A program made the position numbers and the translations under genes. Positions 8,487 through 16,709 of a stretch of DNA of 64,000 nucleotides are shown piece by piece (positions within the stretch are counted from its first letter, which is position 1; the number at the start of each line of letters is the position of its first letter). The notes below the pieces were generated by a model. It was given only the letters and a program-made list of their open reading frames with translations, searched no databases and was not told the origin of the DNA. The stretch is from JBOGNO01 sp050747245 (GTDB lineage: Bacteria > Acidobacteriota > Terriglobia > Acidiferrales > UBA7541). The stretch is from assembly GCA_050747245.1 (NCBI GenBank), contig JBOGNO010000009.1:124001-188000 (forward strand), read 5' to 3'.

Positions 8487-9596
8487 ATGAAGATTCTGCA
8501 AGCGCGCACATCCTCCGGAAGCTATCCCATACTCTGCGGCAAAGGTGCGCTCGCACGCGCGCGCGAATTCTTCCAGCGCCTGGGTGAAACGACAGGCGCG
8601 TTCGTGGTCACGCCGCCGAAAGTTGCGAAGCTCTGGGCCACGCCGGTGAAGCGAAGCCTGCGCGGGGCTGGGCGTGTGCAAACGATATTCTTCAACGATG
8701 CGGAAGAAGCCAAGCGAATGAGCACGGTCGAGGGGATTTGCCGCAAGCTGGCGCGCGCTGGGGCGGACCGGAAATGCGTGCTGGTGGCGCTGGGAGGCGG
8801 CGTCACGGGAGACGTCGTGGGATTTGTTGCCGCGACGTATTTGCGGGGAGTGCGGGTGGTGCAAGTGCCGACGACGCTCGTGGGACAGGTGGACAGCGCC
8901 GTGGGCGGGAAGACGGGTGTGAACCTGCCAGAAGGAAAGAATCTGTTGGGCTCGTTTTACCAACCGTCGCTGGTGGTAGCAGACCCGCAGTTCCTTCGCA
9001 CGCTGCCGGAGCGGGAGTACCGCTCCGGAATCTACGAGATTGTGAAGTACGGAGCCATCCGCAACGCGGAGCTTTTCGAGTATTGCGAGGCGAATCTTGA
9101 AAGACTTTTGCGAAGAGAAGAGAAGGCACTGGAATTCGCGATCGGGCGCTCACTTGAAATCAAAATCGAGGTGGTGCGGAAAGACGAACGCGAATGCGGG
9201 CTGCGGGAAATTTTAAATTTCGGGCACACGATGGGACACGCGCTGGAAGCCACGAGCAGTTACCGAAAATTTCTCCACGGGGAGGCAATCGGCTGGGGAA
9301 TGATCGGCGAAACGCTGGTGGCTGCTGCGTCTGGAAGATTGAACCAAAGAGATGGGGCGAGGATTTTGAGTTTGGTCGCACGCGTGGGAGCGCTACCGGC
9401 GATGGAGGGATATTCAGCTGGCAAACTGATTGGGTTCATGCGTGGCGACAAGAAATCGCGAGGAGGAGAAATCCGCTGGGCGCTTCCGCGGAGAATCGGA
9501 AAGGGCGAATTCGGGATTGCGGTTCCGGAAAAACTAGTGGCGCAGGCGATCCGTGAGGCTCCCCGATTCTACGGCGCAGCAAGAAGGGCGCTGTGA
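8487..9596 (+). CDS. aroB: 3-dehydroquinate synthase
   Basis: Second step of the shikimate pathway: DAHP to 3-dehydroquinate, NAD- and Zn-dependent, cytosolic. The 369-residue length is normal. Clear family blocks are VALGGGVTGDVVGFVAATYLRG (about 100-120), VPTTLVGQVDSAVGGKTGVNL, EGKNLLGSFYQP, and the metal-ligand histidines in NFGHTMGHALE and FLHGEAIGWGM. Its stop overlaps the GTG of the methyltransferase gene, so chorismate supply and quinone maturation are translationally coupled. Confidence 0.95.
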   Translation: MKILQARTSSGSYPILCGKGALARAREFFQRLGETTGAFVVTPPKVAKLWATPVKRSLRGAGRVQTIFFNDAEEAKRMSTVEGICRKLARAGADRKCVLVALGGGVTGDVVGFVAATYLRGVRVVQVPTTLVGQVDSAVGGKTGVNLPEGKNLLGSFYQPSLVVADPQFLRTLPEREYRSGIYEIVKYGAIRNAELFEYCEANLERLLRREEKALEFAIGRSLEIKIEVVRKDERECGLREILNFGHTMGHALEATSSYRKFLHGEAIGWGMIGETLVAAASGRLNQRDGARILSLVARVGALPAMEGYSAGKLIGFMRGDKKSRGGEIRWALPRRIGKGEFGIAVPEKLVAQAIREAPRFYGAARRAL

Positions 9597-10381
9597 GCGC
9601 GAGTCCGGGAGAAGCTCCGCTTCCAGGCACGCGGCCCGAGGGAACGAGCGATGAAGCTGCGGCAAGCGCGCGGGTGCAGGAAATGTTCAGCCGAATCGCG
9701 CCGTGCTACGACTTCCTAAACCATCTGCTCTCATTTTCACTCGACCGGATGTGGAGGCGCGCTGCGGCGGAGCGGTTTCTGCACATTCTGCGGCGAACGG
9801 ACGCACGAGTTCTGGACGTGTGTTGCGGGACGGGGGACCTAGCCTTCGCGCTGGAGCGCACCGGGGCGCGGACTCGCGAAAAACACAGGTGCGACGCGGC
9901 AATTATGGCGAGCGATTTTGCGGCGCCGATGCTTCGCCTTGCTGCAACGAAAGCCCAAGCGCGAACCAGCCGTGTACGATTTCTGGGCGCTGACGCGCTG
10001 GCCCTGCCATTCCGAGACGAGTCGTTCGATCTGGTGGTGTGCGCATTCGGATTTCGGAACTTGTCGAATTACGAGCGCGGGCTCCGGGAATTAGCGCGCG
10101 TGCTGAAGCGGGGCGGGGAATTAGGAATCCTGGAATTCAACGAACCACAAAAGGGCACGCTTGCGCGGATGTATCGTTTTTATTTCACGCGAATTCTGCC
10201 GCGCATCGGCGGCGCGATTTCGCGGAACGCAGCAGCGTATTCCTATCTGCCCGCATCGGTTGGCAAGTTTCCGCAGGCGGAAGAATTTCGCGCGTGGATG
10301 GAGCGCGCGGGGTTCCGGGAAACGCATTCGTCGCTGCGCAGCTTCGGCGCGGTGGCACTGCACACGGCGAAAAAGATTTAA
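9593..10381 (+). CDS. ubiE: Demethylmenaquinone/ubiquinone C-methyltransferase
   Basis: SAM-dependent methyltransferase of quinone biosynthesis (UbiE/MenG). It starts with GTG inside the aroB stop (GTGA overlap). The family motifs are VQEMFSRIAPCYDFLNHLLSFSLDRMWR, the SAM-binding LDVCCGTGDLA (about residue 80), and FGFRNLSNYERGLRELARVLKRGG with LEFNEP. The 262 residues fit the family, with a short unstructured N-terminal extension of about 25 residues. Menaquinone is the more likely substrate in this lineage, but that is inference. Confidence 0.93.
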   Translation: MSASPGEAPLPGTRPEGTSDEAAASARVQEMFSRIAPCYDFLNHLLSFSLDRMWRRAAAERFLHILRRTDARVLDVCCGTGDLAFALERTGARTREKHRCDAAIMASDFAAPMLRLAATKAQARTSRVRFLGADALALPFRDESFDLVVCAFGFRNLSNYERGLRELARVLKRGGELGILEFNEPQKGTLARMYRFYFTRILPRIGGAISRNAAAYSYLPASVGKFPQAEEFRAWMERAGFRETHSSLRSFGAVALHTAKKI

Positions 10382-10461
10382 TGGCGGAGGAATTTGGTTT
10401 CTGCTGCAGGCAGGATTTCGCCTTTGCACAGCAGGCGATGCCCGGAGTTCTGCAGCTTCGA

Positions 10462-11853
10462 TTACGAGTCGAAGCGCGTGAAAAGGTTGTTGAGCGATTC
10501 GGCAAGCGTAGGATGCGCGAAGGTAGCCTCGCGCAAGGCGGTATAGGGAAGTTTGCCCATCATCGCCAATTGCAACATGGACATGATCTCTCCGCCTTCC
10601 AGACCGAGCACGGCTGCGCCGAGAATCTGACCAGTGCCGGCGTCGACGATGGCCTTCATGAAACCTCGCGTTTCATCCACTTCGAGTGCGCGGGCAACAT
10701 GTGACATGGGCATTTTGGCTACCCGGAATTTCCCACCCCGTGCGCGAGTTGCGGCCTCGGTCATACCGATGCGCCCGAGCTGCGGATCTATGTACAGAGT
10801 GTAAGGCACGAACCGGCCTTCGGTGGTCGCGCTTCCGTTCTCAATCAGGTTCGTGCGCAGGATTCGAAAATCATCGTAGGAGATGTGAGTGAAGGCCGGC
10901 CCGCCTTTAATATCTCCCAATGCAAATACGCCCGCTTGATTGGTTTCCAATTTCCCGTTCACTTGGATGAAACCGCGGCTGTCAGTCGCGATGCTCGCAG
11001 CCGTGAGGTTCAACGAATCCGTATTGGGCAGTCTGCCCGTGGCCACTAGAAAGTGGGTGCCAATGACGTCGCGCGATTCGCTGCCCATGCGAACGCTGAG
11101 ATGGATCTGCGATCCTGTTCTGGAAACACGCTCCGCTCTCGCGTTCAGAATGATTTCGATGCCATCTTGCTTCATGATGGCCGCAACTTCGTCGGCCACA
11201 TCGGAGTCCTCGCCAGTGAGTAACTGCCGTGCGGACTGAACAATCGTGACGCGGCTACCGAAACGGCGAAACATTTGTCCGAATTCCAGGCCGATGTAGC
11301 CGCCACCGAGGACGAGCAAGTGTTGGGGAACGGTTTCCAACTCCATGATGGAAGTACTGTCGAGAAAGGGCACGTCCTTCAAGCCTTCAAGTGGGGGCAC
11401 AGAGGGGCGCGCACCTGCGTTGATGAAAATCCTTTCGCCGGTGAAGCTGCGCTGGCGCCCATCCTTCATTTGGACGAGGACGGATTTAGGGCCAGTAAAG
11501 CTGGCTACGCCGAAAATCACATCAAGATTACGCGTTTTTTCAAGACGCGATTGGCTGCCAGTACGAAAGCTCGTAACGATATCGCGCTTGCGCTGCCGTA
11601 CGCGCTCCAGATCGATGGTGATATCGCCGGTGTGAACGCCATAGCCAGTGCCGCGCCTGGCGAGATAGGCGACGCGGCCGCTGGCAACCATAGTCTTTGT
11701 CGGCGTACAACCTTCGTTGATGCAGGTTCCGCCCACATGCTCGCGCTCTATCAAGGCCGTCCTAAGACCGGCGCCCGCGAGCGCCATACCCAAGGGCGTT
11801 CCACCCTGGCCCGAACCGATGACGATGGCCTGATATTGATCGATCGCACTCAT
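10462..11853 (-). CDS. FAD/NAD(P)-dependent disulfide oxidoreductase, mercuric-reductase-like
   Basis: Flavoprotein of the dihydrolipoamide dehydrogenase/mercuric reductase/glutathione reductase family, 463 residues. It shows the FAD-binding GSGQGGTPLGMALAGAG, the redox-active disulfide GGTCINEGCTPTKT (about residues 42-55), the NAD(P)-binding VLGGGYIGLEFGQMF and the second FAD motif FALGDIKGG. The C-terminal interface block FAHPTLAESLNN carries the conserved His of the active site. There is no lipoyl domain and no heavy-metal domain, so the physiological substrate is unknown. The ATG has AGGAG upstream and its own promoter. Confidence 0.88.
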   Translation of the reverse strand: MSAIDQYQAIVIGSGQGGTPLGMALAGAGLRTALIEREHVGGTCINEGCTPTKTMVASGRVAYLARRGTGYGVHTGDITIDLERVRQRKRDIVTSFRTGSQSRLEKTRNLDVIFGVASFTGPKSVLVQMKDGRQRSFTGERIFINAGARPSVPPLEGLKDVPFLDSTSIMELETVPQHLLVLGGGYIGLEFGQMFRRFGSRVTIVQSARQLLTGEDSDVADEVAAIMKQDGIEIILNARAERVSRTGSQIHLSVRMGSESRDVIGTHFLVATGRLPNTDSLNLTAASIATDSRGFIQVNGKLETNQAGVFALGDIKGGPAFTHISYDDFRILRTNLIENGSATTEGRFVPYTLYIDPQLGRIGMTEAATRARGGKFRVAKMPMSHVARALEVDETRGFMKAIVDAGTGQILGAAVLGLEGGEIMSMLQLAMMGKLPYTALREATFAHPTLAESLNNLFTRFDS

Positions 11854-11879
11854 CGAATGGCTCCTCAGACTCGGAAAAT

Positions 11880-11907
11880 CTTATAAGGATTGTGGGCGGT
11901 ATTCCAA
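11880..11907 (-). promoter_or_regulatory. Promoter of disulfide oxidoreductase gene
   Basis: On the minus strand TTGGAA (11902-11907), a 16-bp spacer and TATAAG (11880-11885) precede the oxidoreductase ATG by about 26 bases. This suggests separate transcription from the upstream response regulator gene. Confidence 0.45.
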
Positions 11908-11920
11908 ACGGAAGTATGGA

Positions 11921-13309
11921 TTAGTTTTCGAGGCCGAGGGCGCGGATCTTGCTGAGAAGCGTTTTGTAGGAGACGCCTAATTTTTCCGCGGCGCGAGTCT
12001 TGTTCCATTTGGTCTCGCGCAGGGCCACCTGAATCTTGTGGCGTTCGACATGGGCCAAGGCGCGATCCGCGACTTCTTCGAGGGGGCCTTCCCAAGGGAA
12101 ATCATCGTACAACATGCCAGGGGGAATCTGGCCGGCAACGGGGCGATCTGCAGGCAATTGAAACGAATCAGGGTCGAGGGTCTGGCCACTCGAAAGAATC
12201 ACAGCGCGCTCAACGGAATTCTGCAATTCGCGGACGTTGCCCGGCCAGGAGTACGAGAGCAGGCGCGCGCGGACTTCGGGAGCGAATTCGAGCGCAGGCT
12301 TGCGAAACTCGCGCTTGAATTTATCTAGGAAATACTCAGAGAGAAGCAGGACATCTTCGCCGCGGTCGCGGAGCGGGGGAATGGTGACAGGCACAGTGCA
12401 AATGCGGTAGTAGAGGTCCTCGCGAAAAATCTTTTCCGCAACGACGCGCTGCAAATCCCTGTTGGTCGCCACGATGATACGGACATCCACGTCGATCGTC
12501 TGTGTGCCCCCGACGCGATCGATCTGGCGCTCCTCGAGCGCGCGGAGCAATTTCCCCTGCACCAGCAGAGGCAGCTCGGCAATTTCGTCCAAGAATAGAG
12601 TGCCGCGATGAGCGAGCTCCATGCGGCCAATCTTGCGCGCGCCCGCGCCGGTGTAGGCGCCGCGCTCATGGCCGAAGAGCTCATTTTCGACGAGGCCCTC
12701 GGGAATGGCGGCACAATTGAGAGCCACAAAATTCTGCGCGCTGCGCGGACTCAAATGATGAATGGCGCGGGCGAACAGCTCCTTGCCCGTGCCACTCTCA
12801 CCGAGGAGAAGTACAGTGGAATCCGTGGCGGCAACGCGCTGGACAAGCTCACTGGCACGTTTCATCGAAGGGTGTTCGCCGACGATGCGGGGAAATCCGT
12901 AGCGCTGGGAATATTCCTCGCGCAACAAAATGTGCTCGCGCAAGAGCTGGCGCTGGCGCGCGGCTCGCTCGACGAGAAGATTCAGGTGGTCGAGGTCCAC
13001 AGGCTTCTGGATGAAATCGAATGCGCCTTCCTTCATCGCAGCTACAGCTTCTTCGATGGAGCCATAGGCAGTGATGATAATGACAGGAAGGGAGGGATCG
13101 GCGTGGAGGGCGGCGCGAAGAACGTCGAGGCCGGAGCCGCCGGGCATCTTGAGGTCGGTGAGCACGGCCAGAAAACGGCGGGCGCGAACTTTTTCGATGG
13201 CGGCGTTGCCGTCCGCGGCCTCTTCGATGGAATATCCCGCGCGCTCGAGGGCCTTGCGCAGCATGGCGCGGAGCTCGGGTTTATCTTCGGCGAGGAGAAG
13301 GGGTTCCAT
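11921..13309 (-). CDS. NtrC-family sigma-54-dependent response regulator
   Basis: Cytosolic activator of sigma-54 promoters, 462 residues. The receiver domain (1-120) has phospho-acceptor Asp in VLTDLKMPG. The AAA+ domain (about 140-375) has Walker A GESGTGKE and the sigma-54-contacting loop GAYTGA, a Phe-to-Tyr variant of GAFTGA. The Fis-type helix-turn-helix (AAEKLGVSYKTLLSKIRALG) closes the C-terminus. It is the last gene of the pilD / kinase / coiled-coil-protein set on the minus strand, eight bases after the coiled-coil gene. Its cognate kinase is probably the one at 13969-15363; its targets are unknown. Confidence 0.93.
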   Translation of the reverse strand: MEPLLLAEDKPELRAMLRKALERAGYSIEEAADGNAAIEKVRARRFLAVLTDLKMPGGSGLDVLRAALHADPSLPVIIITAYGSIEEAVAAMKEGAFDFIQKPVDLDHLNLLVERAARQRQLLREHILLREEYSQRYGFPRIVGEHPSMKRASELVQRVAATDSTVLLLGESGTGKELFARAIHHLSPRSAQNFVALNCAAIPEGLVENELFGHERGAYTGAGARKIGRMELAHRGTLFLDEIAELPLLVQGKLLRALEERQIDRVGGTQTIDVDVRIIVATNRDLQRVVAEKIFREDLYYRICTVPVTIPPLRDRGEDVLLLSEYFLDKFKREFRKPALEFAPEVRARLLSYSWPGNVRELQNSVERAVILSSGQTLDPDSFQLPADRPVAGQIPPGMLYDDFPWEGPLEEVADRALAHVERHKIQVALRETKWNKTRAAEKLGVSYKTLLSKIRALGLEN

Positions 13310-13317
13310 CGCAGAGG

Positions 13318-13923
13318 CTATTCGCGCGCCCAGCCCGGATCGCCGCCAGCCCTGCGCAGTTCGTCCTGCAGATCTGCAATCTGCTGGTCCAGCACTTCGA
13401 TCTCGCGTTTTTTGGTGTCAAGCTTGGAGAGTTTCTGATTTATGTCGGAACGGGAATATTGCTGCTGCAAAGCCACGTTGGGGTCTGGGTAATATTGCAC
13501 TTGGAGTTGCGAGAGTTCGCGCTGCAAAATGTCGCGCTCTTCTTCGGCCTGGCGCTTCTTGACGTAGAGCTTATGGAAACGCTCGCGCCAGTAGCTTTCG
13601 TCGCGACTATTTGACTTGTCTTCGGCCTTCTCCTCATTCTGCGCGGCGTGGGATTCCGATGCGGAACCAATCACGGAAACGCTGCCGGGGCTCTTAGGGA
13701 TATTATCGTTGTCAAAGACTTTCGCAGATTTAGGAGAGGCTTTTTTCTCAGTACGGTTCTTGCGCGCAGCATCGGCGACGGAATCCTGATCCTTGTCCTG
13801 CTGGGCAGCGGGTTGTGCGGAAGACGCTGAAGCAGGAGGCTGCGAAGGCTGTTGCTGCTGGGCACGCGCACAAAACGGCGCGAAAAGGTACACGAGCGCC
13901 AAGCAAAGAGAAGCTCGTCTCAT
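13318..13923 (-). CDS. Secreted coiled-coil protein, unknown
   Basis: Not recognised. Starting at the ATG at 13923 (a strong AAGGAGGAG lies four bases upstream), the 201-residue product has a signal peptide (MRRASLCLALVYLFAPFCARAQ). A Gln/Pro/Ser/Ala-rich low-complexity stretch follows to about residue 100, then a long charged coiled coil (about 110-195: ERFHKLYVKKRQAEEERDILQREL ... LSKLDTKKREIEVLDQQIADLQDEL). It would be periplasmic. It sits between a sensor kinase gene and its presumed regulator gene, with eight bases to the latter, so it may act as a signal modulator or be a product of the same regulon. Confidence 0.72.
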   Translation of the reverse strand: MRRASLCLALVYLFAPFCARAQQQQPSQPPASASSAQPAAQQDKDQDSVADAARKNRTEKKASPKSAKVFDNDNIPKSPGSVSVIGSASESHAAQNEEKAEDKSNSRDESYWRERFHKLYVKKRQAEEERDILQRELSQLQVQYYPDPNVALQQQYSRSDINQKLSKLDTKKREIEVLDQQIADLQDELRRAGGDPGWARE

Positions 13924-13968
13924 GACTCCTCCTTCCGCGAGAACATAAACACACTTCACCCATCAATC

Positions 13969-15363
13969 TTAGATGCCGGAAGAGGAGGCCGCAACGTCCT
14001 GAAGGACAGGTTGCTGCTTCAAGGGTAACCACACCCGAAACTCTGCGCCGCCTGCGGGGCAATTGCGGGCTTCAACGGTGCCGCCGTGCAACAGGATGAT
14101 TTTCTGGACGAGGGCGAGGCCAAGGCCCGTGCCTTCCGGCTTAGTTGTGTGAAACGGAAGGAAGAGCTTATCCAAATCTACAGGGGGAATCCCCGGGCCA
14201 TTGTCAGAGATTGAGATGAGCTGACAAATTTTGCCGGCGCGCTCTTCGAGCGCGCCGGAGATCACGACTTCGCCGCAAGCGCCAGCTGCACAGGCGGCTT
14301 CGGCAGCATTGCGGATGAGATTCAAGAGCGCCTGGCGGAGCAGGCCATCGTCGCCGGGCACATCGGAGAACTCGCCTTCGGTGCGCAGAGAAGAAACGGA
14401 GCCGGATTCGCGGATTTCATCGGCAATGCGCGCAACGAGGTGGCCGAGAGGCACGCTCTCAGGGGACAGCTCGAAGGGGCGAGCAAACTTTAGGAATTCG
14501 GTAACGACGTGATTCAGGGCGCGAGTCTCTCCCAGAATGCGCGCCGCCGATTCGGCGATTTCTGCGGAGGGCGATTCGTCACGAATCATCTGCGCGTAGC
14601 CGGAGATGGTGGCCAGAGCGTTTTTGAATTCGTGGGCGATTCCTGCGGACATTTCGCCGAGCGAAGCGAGGTTTTCACGGAGACGCATCTGTTTCTGCAG
14701 AGCAGTCAGTTCGGTGAGGTCGCTCATGAGGCAGAGCGCGCCCGTGATGCGGGGGTCTTCGGCGGAGCGTCGAATCGGTGAAATGGTGACGCCGAGACAG
14801 CGAGATTCCCCCGATGGCGCGGCATACTCTATCTCGTCACGCTGAAACGTGACGCCGTCCCGCAAGCAGGCTTGCAACATCTTCACAAGCGCAGAGGCGG
14901 CACCCAAGGCCTCGCGGAAATCGCGGTGCTGCAAATTCTCAATACCCAGCGCGAGTGCGGCCGCTGGATTGGCGGAAGTAATTACGCATGAAGCGCTGAC
15001 GAGCAGCAGACCGGCGGGCATGTTGCGGGTCACTGCTTCGCTGAGACGCAGCGTTTCCTCCGCGCGAGCTTTCTCGAGTGCGTGCAGGCGAGCGAGCTCA
15101 CGCTCCTGCTCGCGGAGCTTTTCAATGACCCCTTGCATCGAGGCGGCCATAACTGCGGCAGAATTATCGGCGCGCGGCGAAGCGAGATCCCGATCAAGGG
15201 CAGCCTCGCGCGGGCCGCGAAGAAAGCGGCGTGCCACCAACCACAGAAATGCAAAACCGGCAAGCAAGAGCAAAACGAAAAAAGAATCGAGCTTCAACGA
15301 AAGCGCGGGATCAGTCGGGACAACCTCACGGAGAACGCACAAGGTGAGGGAGGCAAGGCTCAT
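13969..15363 (-). CDS. Sensor histidine kinase with PAS domain (NtrB-like)
   Basis: Sensor kinase of 464 residues. The ATG at 15363 overlaps the pilD stop (ATGA), which fixes the start although the frame is open further upstream. One transmembrane helix lies at about residues 25-45 (FFVLLLLAGFAFLWLVARRFL), followed by a coiled region. A PAS domain (about 110-220: NMPAGLLLVSASCVITSANPAA) precedes HisKA with H-box GIAHEFKNALATISGYAQMI, then HATPase_c with NLIRNAAEAA, DNGPGIP and EGTGLGLALVQKI. It most likely pairs with the NtrC-type regulator two genes downstream. Confidence 0.9.
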   Translation of the reverse strand: MSLASLTLCVLREVVPTDPALSLKLDSFFVLLLLAGFAFLWLVARRFLRGPREAALDRDLASPRADNSAAVMAASMQGVIEKLREQERELARLHALEKARAEETLRLSEAVTRNMPAGLLLVSASCVITSANPAAALALGIENLQHRDFREALGAASALVKMLQACLRDGVTFQRDEIEYAAPSGESRCLGVTISPIRRSAEDPRITGALCLMSDLTELTALQKQMRLRENLASLGEMSAGIAHEFKNALATISGYAQMIRDESPSAEIAESAARILGETRALNHVVTEFLKFARPFELSPESVPLGHLVARIADEIRESGSVSSLRTEGEFSDVPGDDGLLRQALLNLIRNAAEAACAAGACGEVVISGALEERAGKICQLISISDNGPGIPPVDLDKLFLPFHTTKPEGTGLGLALVQKIILLHGGTVEARNCPAGGAEFRVWLPLKQQPVLQDVAASSSGI

Positions 15364-16211
15364 CGCGGCCCCCGCAAAAGCGCTTCGTACCAGGTGACCA
15401 GAGGCATGCCAAAAAAAATCGCCAGAACCGCACCAGCGCCGAGAAACGTTCCGAACGGCAATTCGTACTGGGATCCTTTCCGCTGCACCAGGATAAAAAT
15501 CGAACCGAGAATTGCGCCGAGAAGCGAGCCAACGAGAATAGTAAGGATGGTGAGCTTGATGCCGAGAAACGCTCCAGCCATGAGCATCATTTTGACGTCG
15601 CCCAAGCCCATGCCCTCGCGATGGCGAAGACGCAGATAAGCTTCCGAGACGACCCAGAGCAGGCCTCCCCCCAGCGCCGCCCCCAAGAGAGCGTCCACGA
15701 ATGAAAGCACGGGCGCGGGGGGTGGATACGCAAACATGCGATTGGCAAGCCACAACGACGTGCCGTCGCTTGACCGAACGAAAAAGCTGAGGGCCAGGCC
15801 CGCGAAGAATCCGAAGTAATTTACAATGTCCGGCAACAGGCGTTCGCGCAGATCGGTGAAAACCAGAACAACCATAAGCGCCGAAAAAAGCGCCCACTTA
15901 AACGCTGCAAAAGTGGCGCCAAAGGAACGATAACAGGCGAGAAAAAGCAGTGCCGTAAGCAGCTCGACGATTGGGTAGAGCGGAGAAATCGGAACCTTGC
16001 ATGCGCGGCATTTTCCGCGAAGGAGCAGCCAGCTCAGAACGGGAATATTGTCGTAGGGTTTGATCGGAGCCTTGCACTGCGGGCACGCGGAGGCAGGCGT
16101 GACTATCGATTTCCCGCCGGGGATGCGAAGTATGCAAACGTTGAGAAAGCTGCCGATGATGAGCCCGAAGAAGAACACGAACGCGACTATCACGGAATTA
16201 ATCTGCCACAA
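15360..16211 (-). CDS. pilD: Type IV prepilin leader peptidase/methyltransferase
   Basis: Inner-membrane aspartyl peptidase (A24A) that cleaves type IV prepilins and N-methylates the new Phe. The product has 283 residues with about eight helices. The N-terminal zinc-type tetracysteine loop CPQC...CRAC is intact, and both catalytic Asp motifs are present (FTDLRERLLPD and GMGLGDVKMM). The pilins near the right end of the window (KGFSLIELL) are its expected substrates, although the pil cluster lies about 40 kb away. It is translationally coupled to the kinase gene behind it. Confidence 0.95.
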   Translation of the reverse strand: MWQINSVIVAFVFFFGLIIGSFLNVCILRIPGGKSIVTPASACPQCKAPIKPYDNIPVLSWLLLRGKCRACKVPISPLYPIVELLTALLFLACYRSFGATFAAFKWALFSALMVVLVFTDLRERLLPDIVNYFGFFAGLALSFFVRSSDGTSLWLANRMFAYPPPAPVLSFVDALLGAALGGGLLWVVSEAYLRLRHREGMGLGDVKMMLMAGAFLGIKLTILTILVGSLLGAILGSIFILVQRKGSQYELPFGTFLGAGAVLAIFFGMPLVTWYEALLRGPR

Positions 16212-16295
16212 GCAGGAGAGGCTCTCAAGGACGCTGCGCAGAGGCGTGTCTGATGGCTAAAGCGTGGAAGTTCGCGGATACGCGACGTGATGCAG

Positions 16296-16709
16296 TTACT
16301 TGCGGGAGCGAGCTTTACCGTGAAAGCCATCCTTCTCAACAACGGCCCGAAAGACGCGACCGCGGCCGAGCACGTGCTTCCCGGACTTGGCTTCAACTTC
16401 GAAGACGAGGAAACGCCCTTCATGTTTCGCGAGGCGGGCGGTGGCGGTGACGGTGGCGCCGGCGGGCACCGCTTTCAGATGGTCCACTTCGATGCGCGTG
16501 CCGACGGTGATGGCGCCTTCGGCCAATTCACTCTGCACAGCTTTGGCGGCGGCTACCTCCATCATGCCAATCATCGCGGGCGTGGAGAGCACATCAGGAA
16601 GACGCGGATCATACGCCGCGATGGTCCACTCGTGAGGGATGACACGCTCGACGGTGGCAGAGAGGCCAAGTCGAAAGGAATGGCCTTCGCGGGAGCCCAC
16701 AGCGCTCAA
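16296..16709 (-). CDS. Hotdog-fold thioesterase, FlK-like
   Basis: Likely acyl-CoA thioesterase of the fluoroacetyl-CoA-thioesterase-like hotdog group. The core is about 130 residues: the LSTPAMIGMMEVAAAKAV helix, then GAITVGTRIEVDHLKAVPAGATVTATARL and GRFLVFEVEAKSG. The frame is open further upstream, but that part lies inside the flavoprotein gene. Plausible starts are TTG at 16709, overlapping the flavoprotein stop (TTGA) with GAGG upstream, or GTG at 16700. The coupling to a geranylgeranyl-reductase-like gene suggests a role in lipid or isoprenoid acyl turnover, which is inference. Confidence 0.78.
   Translation of the reverse strand: MSAVGSREGHSFRLGLSATVERVIPHEWTIAAYDPRLPDVLSTPAMIGMMEVAAAKAVQSELAEGAITVGTRIEVDHLKAVPAGATVTATARLAKHEGRFLVFEVEAKSGKHVLGRGRVFRAVVEKDGFHGKARSRK

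Noticed and set aside
10455..10475. Hairpin GCTTCGA-N7-TCGAAGC over the oxidoreductase stop codon
   Set aside because: A perfect 7-bp stem, but no U-tract on the strand that would need it, so it is not called a terminator.
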